From: Pseudorhizobium banfieldiae
GTDB lineage: Bacteria > Pseudomonadota > Alphaproteobacteria > Rhizobiales > Rhizobiaceae
NCBI RefSeq assembly: GCF_000967425.1
Contig: NZ_FO082820.1
Location: 2,852,001-2,916,000 of the forward strand
Direction: 5' to 3'
DNA length: 64,000 nucleotides
Shown here: one piece after another, positions 33,510-42,366 of the stretch
Layout of the letters: each line of letters starts with the position of its first letter
How positions within the stretch are numbered: the stretch's first letter is position 1
Notes under the pieces: generated by a model
Database searches by the model: none
What the model was told of the DNA's origin: nothing
What the model saw: the letters and a program-made list of their open reading frames with translations, nothing else
Translations under genes and position numbers: made by a program

Positions 33510-34580
33510 TCAGCGCGCGAGTGCGACCGACTTGACCACGGCATAGACCCGTCGACCAGTCGAAAGGCCCAGTCGGTCACGGGAGAAGGCGGTGATCCGC
33601 GCGAAGATCCGCACTTCACCAATGGCGATCGCCACGCGAACCGACCCGTCAGGATCGTCCTCGAATCCGTAGATCGTTCCAGGGAGAATGTTCAGCGCAC
33701 TTATCCCGACCGGCATTTCTGTTGCAATCATCACATCCCGTTCCGGGATATGCAGGCGCACCGATTGGCCTTCATGCAAGGCCGGATCGGAAACCGTGAT
33801 CTCCAAGAACCCGGCAGCTACGACGGCCAGTCCGTGACCGGCCTCTACCGAGCGGACAACCCCGCTCAAGACGGCACCTGCATCGCGACGCTCATGGACG
33901 GATAGAAGGTGCCCCTTGAGAACCTCCGACGGCGAGCCGATCGCGGCAACGCGCCCGTCTCGCATCATGACGACGCGATCGGCTAGTTGCCCCACCTCGG
34001 TGACGGAATGGCTGACATAGACGATTGGAATCCGCGCTTCATCCCTGAGGCGGCCGAGATAGGGGAGGATCTCCGCCTTGCGGTCGTCGTCAAGGGCAGC
34101 AAGCGGCTCGTCCATCAGCAGCAGCCGCGGGGAGGACAGCAAGGCGCGTCCGATCGAAACGCGCTGGCGTTCGCCTCCGGACAGGTGAGTTGGCGGCCGG
34201 TCAAGCAAGGATGCGATACCGAGGAGATCGACAACCCGCTCGAACGCGGTCGCATCCTTCCTCGCGGACGCGAACCACTGGCCGAAGCCCAGATTGCGCC
34301 GCACGCTCAGATGCGGGAAGAGCCTTGCCTCCTGAAACACATATCCGAACCGCCTGCGGTGCGGCGGCACAAAGCAATCCTTCTCCGTGTCCAGCAGGAT
34401 CTCCTCATCAAACAGCACTTTTCCCGACTGGGGTTTCGCGAGGCCCGAAATCGCCCGCACAAGGGAGGTTTTGCCGGAGCCCGATTGGCCGAACAATGCC
34501 GTCACGCCACCCTCGGCAGTGAAGGCCGCGTCCAGATGGAAGTTTCCGAGAGCCTGCGTCACATTAACGGTCAGTTTCAT
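33510..34580 (-). CDS. modC: Molybdate ABC transporter ATP-binding protein
   Basis: A 356-aa ATPase. Walker A is GQSGSGKTSL near residue 33, the Q loop VFQEARLFPHLSV, the signature HLSGGERQRVSIGRALL, Walker B LLLMDEPLAALD, and the switch His in VYVSHSVTEV. The C-terminal 120 residues form a MOP/TOBE-like domain (ALNILPGTIYGFEDD), as in ModC. The ATG overlaps the modB stop (ATGA). The periplasmic binding protein gene modA is not next to it. Tungstate would be an alternative substrate. Confidence 0.9.
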   Translation of the reverse strand: MKLTVNVTQALGNFHLDAAFTAEGGVTALFGQSGSGKTSLVRAISGLAKPQSGKVLFDEEILLDTEKDCFVPPHRRRFGYVFQEARLFPHLSVRRNLGFGQWFASARKDATAFERVVDLLGIASLLDRPPTHLSGGERQRVSIGRALLSSPRLLLMDEPLAALDDDRKAEILPYLGRLRDEARIPIVYVSHSVTEVGQLADRVVMMRDGRVAAIGSPSEVLKGHLLSVHERRDAGAVLSGVVRSVEAGHGLAVVAAGFLEITVSDPALHEGQSVRLHIPERDVMIATEMPVGISALNILPGTIYGFEDDPDGSVRVAIAIGEVRIFARITAFSRDRLGLSTGRRVYAVVKSVALAR

Positions 34581-35278
34581 GACGCGACAGCTTTCTGTCC
34601 CACCAGCCGCGCCACCCATTCGGATGCCATCAGCGCCGCAAAGGAAATGCCGATCGCGACCATCGCCAGCCGCATCGCCCCGGCGTCACCCCCCGGCACC
34701 TGCGTAAGGGTATAGATCGCGGCCGACAGAGTCTGTGTCTCTTCGGGGATATTTGACACGAAAGTAATCGTGGCCCCGAACTCTCCCATCGCCTTCGCAA
34801 AGGAAAGGATCATGCCGGCAATGATGCCCGGGGCGGCGAGCGGCAGCGTGACTGTGAGAAATACCCAGGCAGGACGGGCGCCGAGCGTGCTTGCCGCCTC
34901 CTCCAGCTTCGTGTCAACAGCCTCCATGGACAGGCGGATCGACCGCACCATCAGTGGGAATCCCATGATCGCGCAGGCAAGCGCTGCTCCCGTCCACCGG
35001 AACGAGAAGCTGATGCCGAACCAGTCATAGAGGAAGGAGCCGACCGCACCCTGCCGGCCGAAGGTCACCAGGAGAAGAAATCCCGTGACCACGGGCGGGA
35101 GGACGAGCGGCAGATGAACGATCCCGTTCAGGAAGGACTTGCCCCAGAACCGACCGCGTGCGAGCAGGAACGCTATGGCGATGCCAGCCGGCAGGCTGCA
35201 TGCGACTGCTACCGTCGCAACCTTCACGCTCAGGCGGACGGCCGTCCATTCCTCCTCGCTCAGCGCCAGCCAATCCAC
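34577..35278 (-). CDS. modB: Molybdate ABC transporter permease
   Basis: A 233-aa inner-membrane permease with five membrane helices. The start is taken at GTG 35278 (VDWLALSEEEWTAVRLSV) with GGGGAAGA upstream; an ATG-like extension to 35344 reads into the control region. The EAA loop is EEAASTLGARPAWVFLTVTLP, fitting the CysTW/ModB family. GEFGATITFVSNIPEETQTL is a ModB hallmark. Translation is coupled to modC by the ATGA overlap. No ModE site was recognised upstream, and no modA lies in the expected place; a ferritin-like gene occupies it on the other strand. Confidence 0.9.
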   Translation of the reverse strand: MDWLALSEEEWTAVRLSVKVATVAVACSLPAGIAIAFLLARGRFWGKSFLNGIVHLPLVLPPVVTGFLLLVTFGRQGAVGSFLYDWFGISFSFRWTGAALACAIMGFPLMVRSIRLSMEAVDTKLEEAASTLGARPAWVFLTVTLPLAAPGIIAGMILSFAKAMGEFGATITFVSNIPEETQTLSAAIYTLTQVPGGDAGAMRLAMVAIGISFAALMASEWVARLVGQKAVAS

Positions 35279-35378
35279 TTTCTTCCCCCGCTCATCAGCG
35301 ACTGCTCCCGCGACCCGCCCCCTTAACGGATAAACGGGCGACAACGGAAAATCTACGCCGCAAAGCCCGCACCGGATC

Positions 35379-35403
35379 GGAACTTTTGCTGCGCACCAAG
35401 GTT
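35379..35403 (+). promoter_or_regulatory. EcfG-type general stress promoter for the second DUF892 gene
   Basis: GGAAC (35379-35383), 18 bases, TT (35402-35403). The ATG at 35440 is 36 bases downstream. The same arrangement precedes the other DUF892 gene. Confidence 0.6.
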
Positions 35404-35439
35404 CGTGTCCCGGAACGTCAACCCATCTTGGAGAATGAC

Positions 35440-35955
35440 ATGGCTGACACCAGCGCGACCCGTGAGATCTTCGTGACCGGCCTGAAAAACGCTCACGCTA
35501 TGGAAAACCAGGCTCTGTCGATCATGAAGCCGCAGGTTTCGAGAATTGAGAACTACCCGGAAGTCGCCCGCCGCCTTGAGGAGCATATCCGCGAGACGGA
35601 AGGGCAGATGACGCGTCTCGAAGAACTGCTTCAGCAACTGGATGAAAGCCACTCCTCGATGAAGGACATGGCGCTTTCCTTCACCGGCTCGATGGCGGCA
35701 ATGGGCCACACGATCGCGGGCGACGAGATCGTCAAGAACTCCTTCGCCAACTTCGCCTTCGAGAACTACGAGATTGCTGCCTACAAGTCTCTTTTGACTG
35801 TAGCAGAACTCGGCGGCTTCCCGTCAGCGACCTCCGCCCTCCAGGCGAACCTGCAGGAGGAGCAGAACATGGCGAAATGGATCGACGACAACCTGCGCAC
35901 CGTGACAACGCGCTTCGTGGAACTTCGCGAGGCCGGCGAAAGTGCCAAGGTCTAG
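35440..35955 (+). CDS. Ferritin-like DUF892 (YciE/YciF) family protein, copy 2
   Basis: A 171-aa four-helix-bundle protein related to the one at 16321. Shared features include KNAHAMENQALSIMKPQ against DAHAMEEQALTMLTAQ, HIRETEGQMTRLEELL, FAFENYEIAAYKSLL and EEQNMAKWIDDNL. The family responds to osmotic and oxidative stress in other bacteria. The ATG at 35440 has GGAGAATGAC upstream; the frame upstream to 35158 is open by chance. It carries an EcfG-type promoter and is followed by a strong intrinsic terminator. Confidence 0.87.
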   Translation: MADTSATREIFVTGLKNAHAMENQALSIMKPQVSRIENYPEVARRLEEHIRETEGQMTRLEELLQQLDESHSSMKDMALSFTGSMAAMGHTIAGDEIVKNSFANFAFENYEIAAYKSLLTVAELGGFPSATSALQANLQEEQNMAKWIDDNLRTVTTRFVELREAGESAKV

Positions 35956-35977
35956 GTCTCCAAGATAACACTTTAAC

Positions 35978-36009
35978 AAAGAAGCGGCGCCGTCAGGCGC
36001 CGCTTCTTT
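35978..36009 (+). terminator. Intrinsic terminator after the DUF892 gene
   Basis: The 14-bp perfect stem AAAGAAGCGGCGCC (35978-35991) and GGCGCCGCTTCTTT (35996-36009) has a GTCA loop. The AAAG/CTTT flanks give a T-rich tail on both strands, so it may also stop the gene at 36057 on the minus strand. Confidence 0.8.
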
Positions 36010-36056
36010 CCTGAACGTCACGAAATCACTACTGATCGGTTTCGCGCGATCCCGCC

Positions 36057-37070
36057 TCAGACCTGTTCCCGACGACCCGTCGCGGCCGACCGAAGCATTG
36101 CCTCGATCAGGCGATGGACCTTCAGTGCCTCCCGGCCGCTCACCTTGGGGGAGCGCCCTTTTTCGGCGGCATCCACGAAGTCTTCGATCACAGCCCGATG
36201 ATGCATGTGCGAGAACGCCATGGGATCGGCACCCGCACCGCCGCCGACCTCGCCATCGTCCATCTCGATGTCGGACCCGTCGTGAAATTTCGCAATGAGA
36301 GTCGCGCCTTCTATCCTTGCCATCCCCTTGGTGCCGATCAATTCGATCGCATCAGGCGTACCGGGATAGGCGCAGGTGGTTGCACCCACGGTACCTATTG
36401 CACCGTTCTCATAGCGGATTGCCCCGGCGACCAGGTCCTCCGTCTCCATGCGATGCACCGGCGTTGTCACAGCATAGGCTATGGCTTCCATCGGAAGACC
36501 GGCAACCGAAATCAGAAGGTCAAGCGTGTGAATCCCCTGCGTCAACAACACGCCGCCGCCATCCCTTGCCCTCGTCCCGCGACCGGGCTCGTCGTAGTAG
36601 CTCTGCGGCCTCCAGTTGGACAGCCTGGCTGACGCACCCACGATTTGTCCCAACCGGCCGTCAGTGACGATCTGTGCCAGCGCGATGCTCACCGGACGGA
36701 ACCGGTGCTGCAGCACGACCCCGAGCGTCACGCCGGCCTTCTCACAGGCGTTAACCAGTGCCTCGGCGTTTTCCAGTGACACATCCAGCGGCTTCTCCAG
36801 CAGGACATGCTTGCCCCTGGCAGCGGCCTGCTCCACCAACTGGCGATGGGTATTCGGTGGGGTAAGGATGAGGACGGCTTCGATCCGTGGGTCCTCAAAA
36901 ATGCCGTCGAGGGTATCGGTGACGGGCATCCCCCACCGGCTCGCAAAGGTCTGGCGCCTTGCGGGCGTCGGGCTGTGAGCAGCAATCACCTGTACACGAT
37001 CGCTAAGGTCGAGGAGGCTTTGGGCATGTGGCGCCGATGCCATACCCAGTCCGATCACCCCTATTCGCAT
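36057..37070 (-). CDS. Gfo/Idh/MocA family oxidoreductase
   Basis: A 337-aa NAD(P)-dependent dehydrogenase of the glucose-fructose oxidoreductase family. N-terminal Rossmann fold IGVIGLGMASAPHAQSLL, the catalytic-lysine motif KHVLLEKPLDVSLENAEAL, and a C-terminal beta domain (GGGVLLTQGIHTLDLL) are clear. It is transcribed divergently from the hexuronate operon across a gap carrying GntR-like palindromes, so it probably acts on a sugar or sugar acid of that pathway, perhaps in place of a missing reductase (inference). Ribosome-binding AGGAGGT lies before the ATG at 37070. Confidence 0.85.
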   Translation of the reverse strand: MRIGVIGLGMASAPHAQSLLDLSDRVQVIAAHSPTPARRQTFASRWGMPVTDTLDGIFEDPRIEAVLILTPPNTHRQLVEQAAARGKHVLLEKPLDVSLENAEALVNACEKAGVTLGVVLQHRFRPVSIALAQIVTDGRLGQIVGASARLSNWRPQSYYDEPGRGTRARDGGGVLLTQGIHTLDLLISVAGLPMEAIAYAVTTPVHRMETEDLVAGAIRYENGAIGTVGATTCAYPGTPDAIELIGTKGMARIEGATLIAKFHDGSDIEMDDGEVGGGAGADPMAFSHMHHRAVIEDFVDAAEKGRSPKVSGREALKVHRLIEAMLRSAATGRREQV

Positions 37071-37094
37071 ACTTACCTCCTCTGCAGAAAATGG

Positions 37095-37132
37095 TTGTCA
37101 TACAAAATACCGATTTTTGTATGTTGACATAC
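37095..37132. promoter_or_regulatory. Candidate GntR operators in the divergent hexuronate promoter
   Basis: TTGTCATACAA (37095-37105) is followed by a mirrored TTGTATG (37117-37123). They form a perfect repeat CATACAAAA (37099-37107) / TTTTGTATG (37115-37123). Next to it GTATG-TTGA-CATAC (37119-37132) makes a second palindrome. The placement between divergent catabolic genes, one with a GntR regulator in its operon, fits a repressor site. Confidence 0.55.
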
Positions 37133-37184
37133 CACACGTCGCTGCTCTAGCCATTCTTATGCCGAAGGAGGAGCGGCAGTCTCG

Positions 37185-38594
37185 ATGAATTCACTGGTAC
37201 ACGAGGACGTATTGTTGCCGCCGGAACCCGGCGTCCGCTCGATTGCACGCGCTCTGTATCGGACCGTGTCAAACCTGCCGATCATCAGTCCGCATGGCCA
37301 TACGGACCCCCGGTGGTACGCGCTCGACGAGCCCTTCCCCGATCCCGCCCAGCTTCTGATCGTTCCGGACCACTACATCTTCCGCATGCTCTTCAGTCAA
37401 GGGATCGCACTGGAGGATCTCGGGGTAAGGCGGCTTGACGGAGCAGAGACCGAAACCGACGGCAGGCGGATCTGGCAGCTATTCGCAGAGAACTACCATC
37501 TCTTTCGTGGCACACCGACCCGCCTCTGGATGGACTACGTCCTGTCTTCCCTCTTCCACATCGAGGAGCCTCTGAACGCGGAAACGGCAGACAGCAGCTA
37601 TGACCGCATCGCCGAGAAGCTCCGCCAGCCCGAGTACCGGCCGCGGGCCCTTTTCAAGCGGTTCAACATCGAGGCTATCGCCACGACGGAGGGAGCACTC
37701 GACGACCTGCGCTGGCACAGGATGATCCGCGAGAGCGGCTGGGATGGCCGTGTGGTGACGGCCTACCGTCCCGACGCGGTGGTCGATCCGGACTTCGAAG
37801 GCTTCTCCGCCAATCTCGATCAGCTGGGGGAGATCACCGGCGAGGATACCGGGACGTGGGCAGGCTATCTTGCAGCCCACCGCAAGCGCCGAGACTATTT
37901 CAAGTCCTTTGGCGCCACGTCTTCCGATCACGGTCATGCCACTGCGGACACGGCGAACCTCTCCGCAGCGGAGGCCGCCGCCCTTTTCGACAGGATCAGA
38001 AGCGGCAGGGGAGACGCCGGCGATCACCGCCAGTTCCGGGCGCAGATGCTGACGGAAATGGCGAAAATGAGCCTGGACGATGGGCTGGTCCTGCAGATTC
38101 ACCCCGGCTCCTGGCGCAACCACTCGCCGTCAATGCTATCCCGCCATGGTCGCGACATGGGTTTTGATATCCCAACCCGTACCGACTATGTCGGCGCGCT
38201 GAAGCCGCTACTCGACGCGGTTGGCCTAGAGCGTGACCTCACCGTCGTGGTGTTCACCCTGGACGAGACCTCCTATGCCCGCGAGCTTGCGCCGCTGGCG
38301 GGTGTCTATCCGGCGCTGAGACTTGGACCGGCCTGGTGGTTCCACGATAGCCCGGAGGGCATGCGCCGCTTCCGGGAGATGACGACCGAGACCGCCGGCT
38401 TCTACAACACCGTCGGCTTCAACGACGACACCCGCGCCTTCCCATCCATACCGGCGCGGCACGATATTGCGCGACGCGTGGACTGCGCCTTTCTGGCGCG
38501 CCTCGTCGCCGAACACAGATTGAGGGAGGAGGAAGCCTTCGATCTGGCCAGAGAGCTTGCCTATACGCTCGCGAAAAAAGCGTATCGGCTTTGA
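37185..38594 (+). CDS. uxaC: Glucuronate isomerase (uronate isomerase)
   Basis: A 469-aa TIM-barrel amidohydrolase-type isomerase. It converts glucuronate to fructuronate and galacturonate to tagaturonate. The metal-binding His-x-His is in IISPHGHTDPRWYALDEPF, followed by HYIFRMLFSQG; later HPGSWRNHSP and the C-terminal GFNDDTRAFPSIPARHDIARR fit the family. It is the first gene of the operon that reads on into TRAP genes, gntR, kduI and a cupin. GGAGGAGCGGCAG precedes the ATG. Confidence 0.93.
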   Translation: MNSLVHEDVLLPPEPGVRSIARALYRTVSNLPIISPHGHTDPRWYALDEPFPDPAQLLIVPDHYIFRMLFSQGIALEDLGVRRLDGAETETDGRRIWQLFAENYHLFRGTPTRLWMDYVLSSLFHIEEPLNAETADSSYDRIAEKLRQPEYRPRALFKRFNIEAIATTEGALDDLRWHRMIRESGWDGRVVTAYRPDAVVDPDFEGFSANLDQLGEITGEDTGTWAGYLAAHRKRRDYFKSFGATSSDHGHATADTANLSAAEAAALFDRIRSGRGDAGDHRQFRAQMLTEMAKMSLDDGLVLQIHPGSWRNHSPSMLSRHGRDMGFDIPTRTDYVGALKPLLDAVGLERDLTVVVFTLDETSYARELAPLAGVYPALRLGPAWWFHDSPEGMRRFREMTTETAGFYNTVGFNDDTRAFPSIPARHDIARRVDCAFLARLVAEHRLREEEAFDLARELAYTLAKKAYRL

Positions 38595-38633
38595 GTGGCG
38601 CGTGGGCGCCGAGGAAACAGGGAGGAGAACATC

Positions 38634-39611
38634 ATGTTGCATTTTGGAAAGGTCGCTGCTGCCTTCACGGTCGCAGCAACGCTGTTTGCGAGCACAGCGC
38701 TGGCGCAGACGGTACTGAAGTCGTCGGACACGCACCCGGATGGATATCCGACCGTTGAGGGCGTGAAATATTTCGGCGAACTGATCAAGGAACGAACCGA
38801 GGGCCGCTACGAGGTGGAAGTCTACCACTCCGCCCAACTCGGCGAGGAAAAGGACACGATCGAGCAGGTTCGTTCCGGCGTTCTCGAACTCAACCGCGTG
38901 TCCATGGCCCCGTTCAACGGCACGGTGAAGGAATCGATCGTTCCGGCCTTGCCCTACCTCTTCCGTTCGGAAGAACACATGCACAAGGTCATGGACGGTC
39001 CGATCGGCGATCAGATCAAGACGGCCTTCGAGGGAGCCGGCCTCGTAGTCCTGGCCTTTTACGATGCGGGTTCCCGCTCGTTCTACAACAGGACGAAGCC
39101 CATCAACAGCGTCGACGACATGAAGGGCCTGAAGTTCCGCGTCATCCAGTCGGACATCTTCGTCGACATGGTCGCAGCACTTGGCGCAAATGCGACGCCT
39201 ATGCCGTATGGCGAAGTGTATTCCTCCATCGAAACCGGCGTCATCGACGGTGCGGAGAACAACTTCCCGAGCTACGACACGGCCAAGCACTACGAAGTGG
39301 CCAAGCACTACTCGCTCGACGAGCATACCATCCTTCCGGAAGTCTTCGTGATGAACAAGGCAGCCTTCGATCAGCTGACGCCTGAGGATCAAGAAATCTT
39401 CCGCCAGGCCGGGAAAGACAGCGTCGCCAAGCAGCGCGAACTCTGGGCGGCGAAGGTAAGCGAGTCCCGTAAGATCGTGGAAGAAGCGGGCGCGCAAATC
39501 ACCACACCCGACAAGCAGGGCTTCATCGATGCGATGGAACCGGTTTACGCCAAGCACGTGACCGATCCTGTGCTCCAGAAGATGGTGGATGACGTCAAGG
39601 CTGTCCAGTAA
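38634..39611 (+). CDS. TRAP transporter substrate-binding protein (DctP family), hexuronate-type
   Basis: A 325-aa periplasmic protein with a signal peptide (LHFGKVAAAFTVAATLFAS, cut after ALA). It has the DctP core: RYEVEVYHSAQLGEEKD, and MKGLKFRVIQSDIFVDM with the carboxylate-binding Arg. YSSIETGVIDGAENNFPSY gives the second ligand contact. Given uxaC, kduI and kdgF around it, the ligand is probably a hexuronate or unsaturated uronate. GGGAGGA sets the ATG at 38634. A stem-loop follows its stop. Confidence 0.9.
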   Translation: MLHFGKVAAAFTVAATLFASTALAQTVLKSSDTHPDGYPTVEGVKYFGELIKERTEGRYEVEVYHSAQLGEEKDTIEQVRSGVLELNRVSMAPFNGTVKESIVPALPYLFRSEEHMHKVMDGPIGDQIKTAFEGAGLVVLAFYDAGSRSFYNRTKPINSVDDMKGLKFRVIQSDIFVDMVAALGANATPMPYGEVYSSIETGVIDGAENNFPSYDTAKHYEVAKHYSLDEHTILPEVFVMNKAAFDQLTPEDQEIFRQAGKDSVAKQRELWAAKVSESRKIVEEAGAQITTPDKQGFIDAMEPVYAKHVTDPVLQKMVDDVKAVQ

Positions 39612-39620
39612 CGCAAGTTC

Positions 39621-39647
39621 CGGGGCGGCTGGTCTCCAGCCGCCCCG
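39621..39647 (+). terminator. Stem-loop between dctP and dctQ
   Basis: CGGGGCGGCTGG (39621-39632) and CCAGCCGCCCCG (39636-39647) form a 12-bp perfect stem with a TCT loop and no T-run. It is more likely an mRNA-protecting or partly terminating element that raises binding-protein levels over the membrane subunits. Confidence 0.65.
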
Positions 39648-39711
39648 AGCTTCGGGCGGACGTCAGCCGGAAGCGATCTGCAACTGCCACAAGCACAACC
39701 ACGAGCACATC

Positions 39712-40272
39712 ATGTCGGACCGTCTTAAACTTGCGGCCGGGCTTCTCGGCCGGCTCAATACACTGGCCCTCTGGAGCGCCGGCATCGGCCTCGTCCTGAT
39801 GACGGCTTTTGTAGCCTGGCAGGTCTTCTGCCGTTACGTGCTCAACGACTCTCCTAGTTGGACCGAGCCAGGCGCGGTCATGCTGATGAGCTGGTTCATC
39901 TTTCTGGGGTCAGCGGTTGGCGTGCGCGAGAACTATCATCTCGGCTTCGACGTCATCCTCTACGTGATCCCCCGTAGCGGCAAGAAATGGCTGCGCATGA
40001 TCTCTGACGTCGTAGCGTTCGGCTTCGGAGTCGGCATGATCTGGTACGGCTGGGAGCTCATCCTGCTGACATGGAACACGACACTGCCGTCGCTCGGCAT
40101 TTCAGGTGCCTGGGATTACGTACCGCTGGTGGGCGGTGGGGTACTGATCGTTCTGTTCACCCTGGAGCGGATACTTTTGAGACTTTCTGGCGCTCCTATC
40201 GACGACATTCTGGACGAAACGCCGTCTGCGGAAGTGGCGGCCGAACTCGACACTGCCAATGTGAAGGCTTGA
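39712..40272 (+). CDS. TRAP transporter small permease (DctQ family)
   Basis: A 186-aa membrane protein with four helices, the second starting at GIGLVLMTAFVAWQVFCRYV. The DctQ pattern PSWTEPGAVMLMSWFIFLG (conserved Trp-Thr/Ser-Glu-Glu region) is present. The ATG at 39712 is the first reasonable start after the dctP stem-loop; its ribosome-binding site is weak, as expected for a gene translated at lower level. The large permease follows after four bases. Confidence 0.88.
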   Translation: MSDRLKLAAGLLGRLNTLALWSAGIGLVLMTAFVAWQVFCRYVLNDSPSWTEPGAVMLMSWFIFLGSAVGVRENYHLGFDVILYVIPRSGKKWLRMISDVVAFGFGVGMIWYGWELILLTWNTTLPSLGISGAWDYVPLVGGGVLIVLFTLERILLRLSGAPIDDILDETPSAEVAAELDTANVKA

Positions 40273-40276
40273 TGCT

Positions 40277-41557
40277 ATGGAATATTGGATCCTCTTTGGC
40301 GTCTTCACCCTTCTGATGCTGATCGGCACGCCGATCGCCTTCTGTCTTGGCGTGGCCAGCTTTGCCACCGTAGCCTATATCGGGCTTCCCCCGCTGGTCG
40401 TTTTCCAAAGGTTGAACTCCGGGATGAGCGTCTTTTCGATGCTCGCCATCCCCTTCTTCATCTACGCTGGCGACCTTATGGTTCGTGGCGGCATCGCTCA
40501 GAAGATCGTGGCATTCGCGGCGTCCCTCGTGGGCCACATCCGTGGCGGACTCGGTCAAGTCAACATCGTAACTGCGACCCTTTTTGGTGGTATTTCCGGC
40601 TCTGCAGTTGCCGAGGCAGCAGCCGTTGGCGGCTTGATGATCCCGCAGATGAAGGAACGAGGCTACGGCGCAGACTATGCCGTGAACGTGACCTCGATGG
40701 CGGCGTTGATCGCCCTTCTCCTTCCGCCCTCCCACAACATGATCATCTATTCCATCGCTGCGGGTGGGAAGATCTCCATCGCCGATCTTTTCACTGCCGG
40801 CGTTATCCCCGGTCTCCTGTTCGCGCTCACATTGATGGTCACCGCATATTTTGTGGCCCGCAGCCGCGGCTACCCCGTCGAATCATTCCCGGGCTTCCAG
40901 ATCGCACTACAGCTGGGAGCCGTTGCCATCCCAGGCCTGCTTCTGATCGCCATCATCTTCGGCGGCGTCCGCTCCGGTATCTTCACGGCGACCGAGAGCT
41001 CGTGCATTGCCGTTCTATACGCCCTGCTCATCACGGTCTTCGTCTACCGGCAGATGACCTGGGAGGGCTTCGTTCATGCCACCATGGGTGCGGTGCGCAC
41101 CACCGCAATGGTCCTGCTCATCATCGGCATGGCAGCCGCTTTCTCCTGGCTGATGGCCTTCCTCCGGGTGCCCGCAGCCCTGATCGCCTGGATGAACACC
41201 ATCTCGGACAACCCGCTGATCATCTTGTTGCTCCTCAATATCCTGATGCTCTTCCTGGGCACGTTCATGGACATGGGCCCGACCATCATCATTGCCACGC
41301 CGATCTTCCTGCCGGTGGCGCAGGCCTATGGGGTCGACCCGGTGCACTTCGGGGTGATCATGATCCTGAACTTCGGGATCGGCCTGAACACGCCGCCCGT
41401 GGGTGCGGTGCAGTTCGTCGCCTGTGCGGTTGGTAAGATCAGTGTCTGGCAGGCGATGCGCTCCATTTGGCCCTTCTATCTCGCCGGCGTTGCGGTACTC
41501 GGCCTCGTCACTTACGTCCCCGCCATATCGCTATGGCTCCCGGGCGTTTTCAAATAG
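40277..41557 (+). CDS. TRAP transporter large permease (DctM family)
   Basis: A 426-aa membrane protein with about twelve helices that uses the sodium gradient to import the substrate handed over by DctP. Hallmarks are GTPIAFCLGVASF, IPFFIYAGDLMVRGGIAQKI, TATLFGGISGSAVAEAAAVGG, LLPPSHNMIIYSIAAGGKIS, and FLGTFMDMGPTIIIATPIFLPVA. The start follows dctQ closely, and the GntR gene comes nine bases after its stop. Confidence 0.92.
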   Translation: MEYWILFGVFTLLMLIGTPIAFCLGVASFATVAYIGLPPLVVFQRLNSGMSVFSMLAIPFFIYAGDLMVRGGIAQKIVAFAASLVGHIRGGLGQVNIVTATLFGGISGSAVAEAAAVGGLMIPQMKERGYGADYAVNVTSMAALIALLLPPSHNMIIYSIAAGGKISIADLFTAGVIPGLLFALTLMVTAYFVARSRGYPVESFPGFQIALQLGAVAIPGLLLIAIIFGGVRSGIFTATESSCIAVLYALLITVFVYRQMTWEGFVHATMGAVRTTAMVLLIIGMAAAFSWLMAFLRVPAALIAWMNTISDNPLIILLLLNILMLFLGTFMDMGPTIIIATPIFLPVAQAYGVDPVHFGVIMILNFGIGLNTPPVGAVQFVACAVGKISVWQAMRSIWPFYLAGVAVLGLVTYVPAISLWLPGVFK

Positions 41558-41566
41558 GACGCGGAT

Positions 41567-42337
41567 ATGCCTGCAGATCTGACCGTCGCAACCAAGGTTG
41601 AACGCAAGCCGAAACTCTCGGCCCACGTCGCCGCGTCCCTGCGTTCCCAGATACTGACGGGCGATATCGGCGTGGGACAGAAGCTTCCGACGGAGAGCCA
41701 GCTTACGGAAGCCTTCGGCGTCAGCCGCACCGTCATCCGGGAAGCGGTTGCGAACCTAGCAGCCGATGGGCTGGTCGAGTCTCGCCAGGGCGCAGGTATC
41801 TTTGTCTGCGAAAGGCCTGCCATGGCCTTCGCGTCGATCACGCAGGACATCGGGATGAAGATCTCGCATGCCCTCAATGTCATCGAGGTCCGCATGGGGC
41901 TCGAGATCGAAAGTGCGGGTCTTGCGGCACAACGCCGGAATGCTGCCCAGGAGGCTGCCATTCAGGAGGCCTTCTTCGAGTTCGACCGGCTGCTTGCCAT
42001 GGGCGAGGCCACCGGGCGCAGCGATTTCATGTTTCATCGCGCCATTGCTGCAGCCACCAACAATCCATTCTACGTTGAAGTGCTGGATGCCCTGGGCATG
42101 CGGGCCATTCCCTGCGACATCACATCTCCCTGGGGCACCGACAGCCTCCTGACGAGGGAGTACCAGGTCATGCTCCAGCGGGAGCACCTGGCCATCCTGA
42201 AGGCTATCTCTGCCGGAGATGCCGAGGCGGCGCGTGCTGCAATGCGCGCGCACCTGACAGAAAGCCAGCGACGCTATCGAGATCGGCTGGCGGGTCAGCA
42301 GGCGGACTATCGCTTCGGTTCCGCCGCGACGCCCTGA
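41567..42337 (+). CDS. GntR family regulator (FadR subfamily, FCD domain)
   Basis: A 256-aa repressor. The winged helix is LRSQILTGDIGVGQKLPTESQ then LTEAFGVSRTVIREAVANL. The C-terminal FCD helical domain has VIEVRMGLEIESAGLAAQR and DFMFHRAIAAATNNPFYVEV, with metal-ligand His/Asp positions. It lies inside the hexuronate operon and most likely binds the palindromes at 37095-37132, with a uronate or its keto derivative as inducer (inference). Confidence 0.9.
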   Translation: MPADLTVATKVERKPKLSAHVAASLRSQILTGDIGVGQKLPTESQLTEAFGVSRTVIREAVANLAADGLVESRQGAGIFVCERPAMAFASITQDIGMKISHALNVIEVRMGLEIESAGLAAQRRNAAQEAAIQEAFFEFDRLLAMGEATGRSDFMFHRAIAAATNNPFYVEVLDALGMRAIPCDITSPWGTDSLLTREYQVMLQREHLAILKAISAGDAEAARAAMRAHLTESQRRYRDRLAGQQADYRFGSAATP

Positions 42338-42366
42338 ACCACAATGACCATCACAGCGAGGACGCC

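Noticed and set aside
38226..39557. 443-codon minus-strand frame opposite uxaC end and dctP
   Set aside because: Antisense to a gene with a clear signal peptide and DctP motifs.
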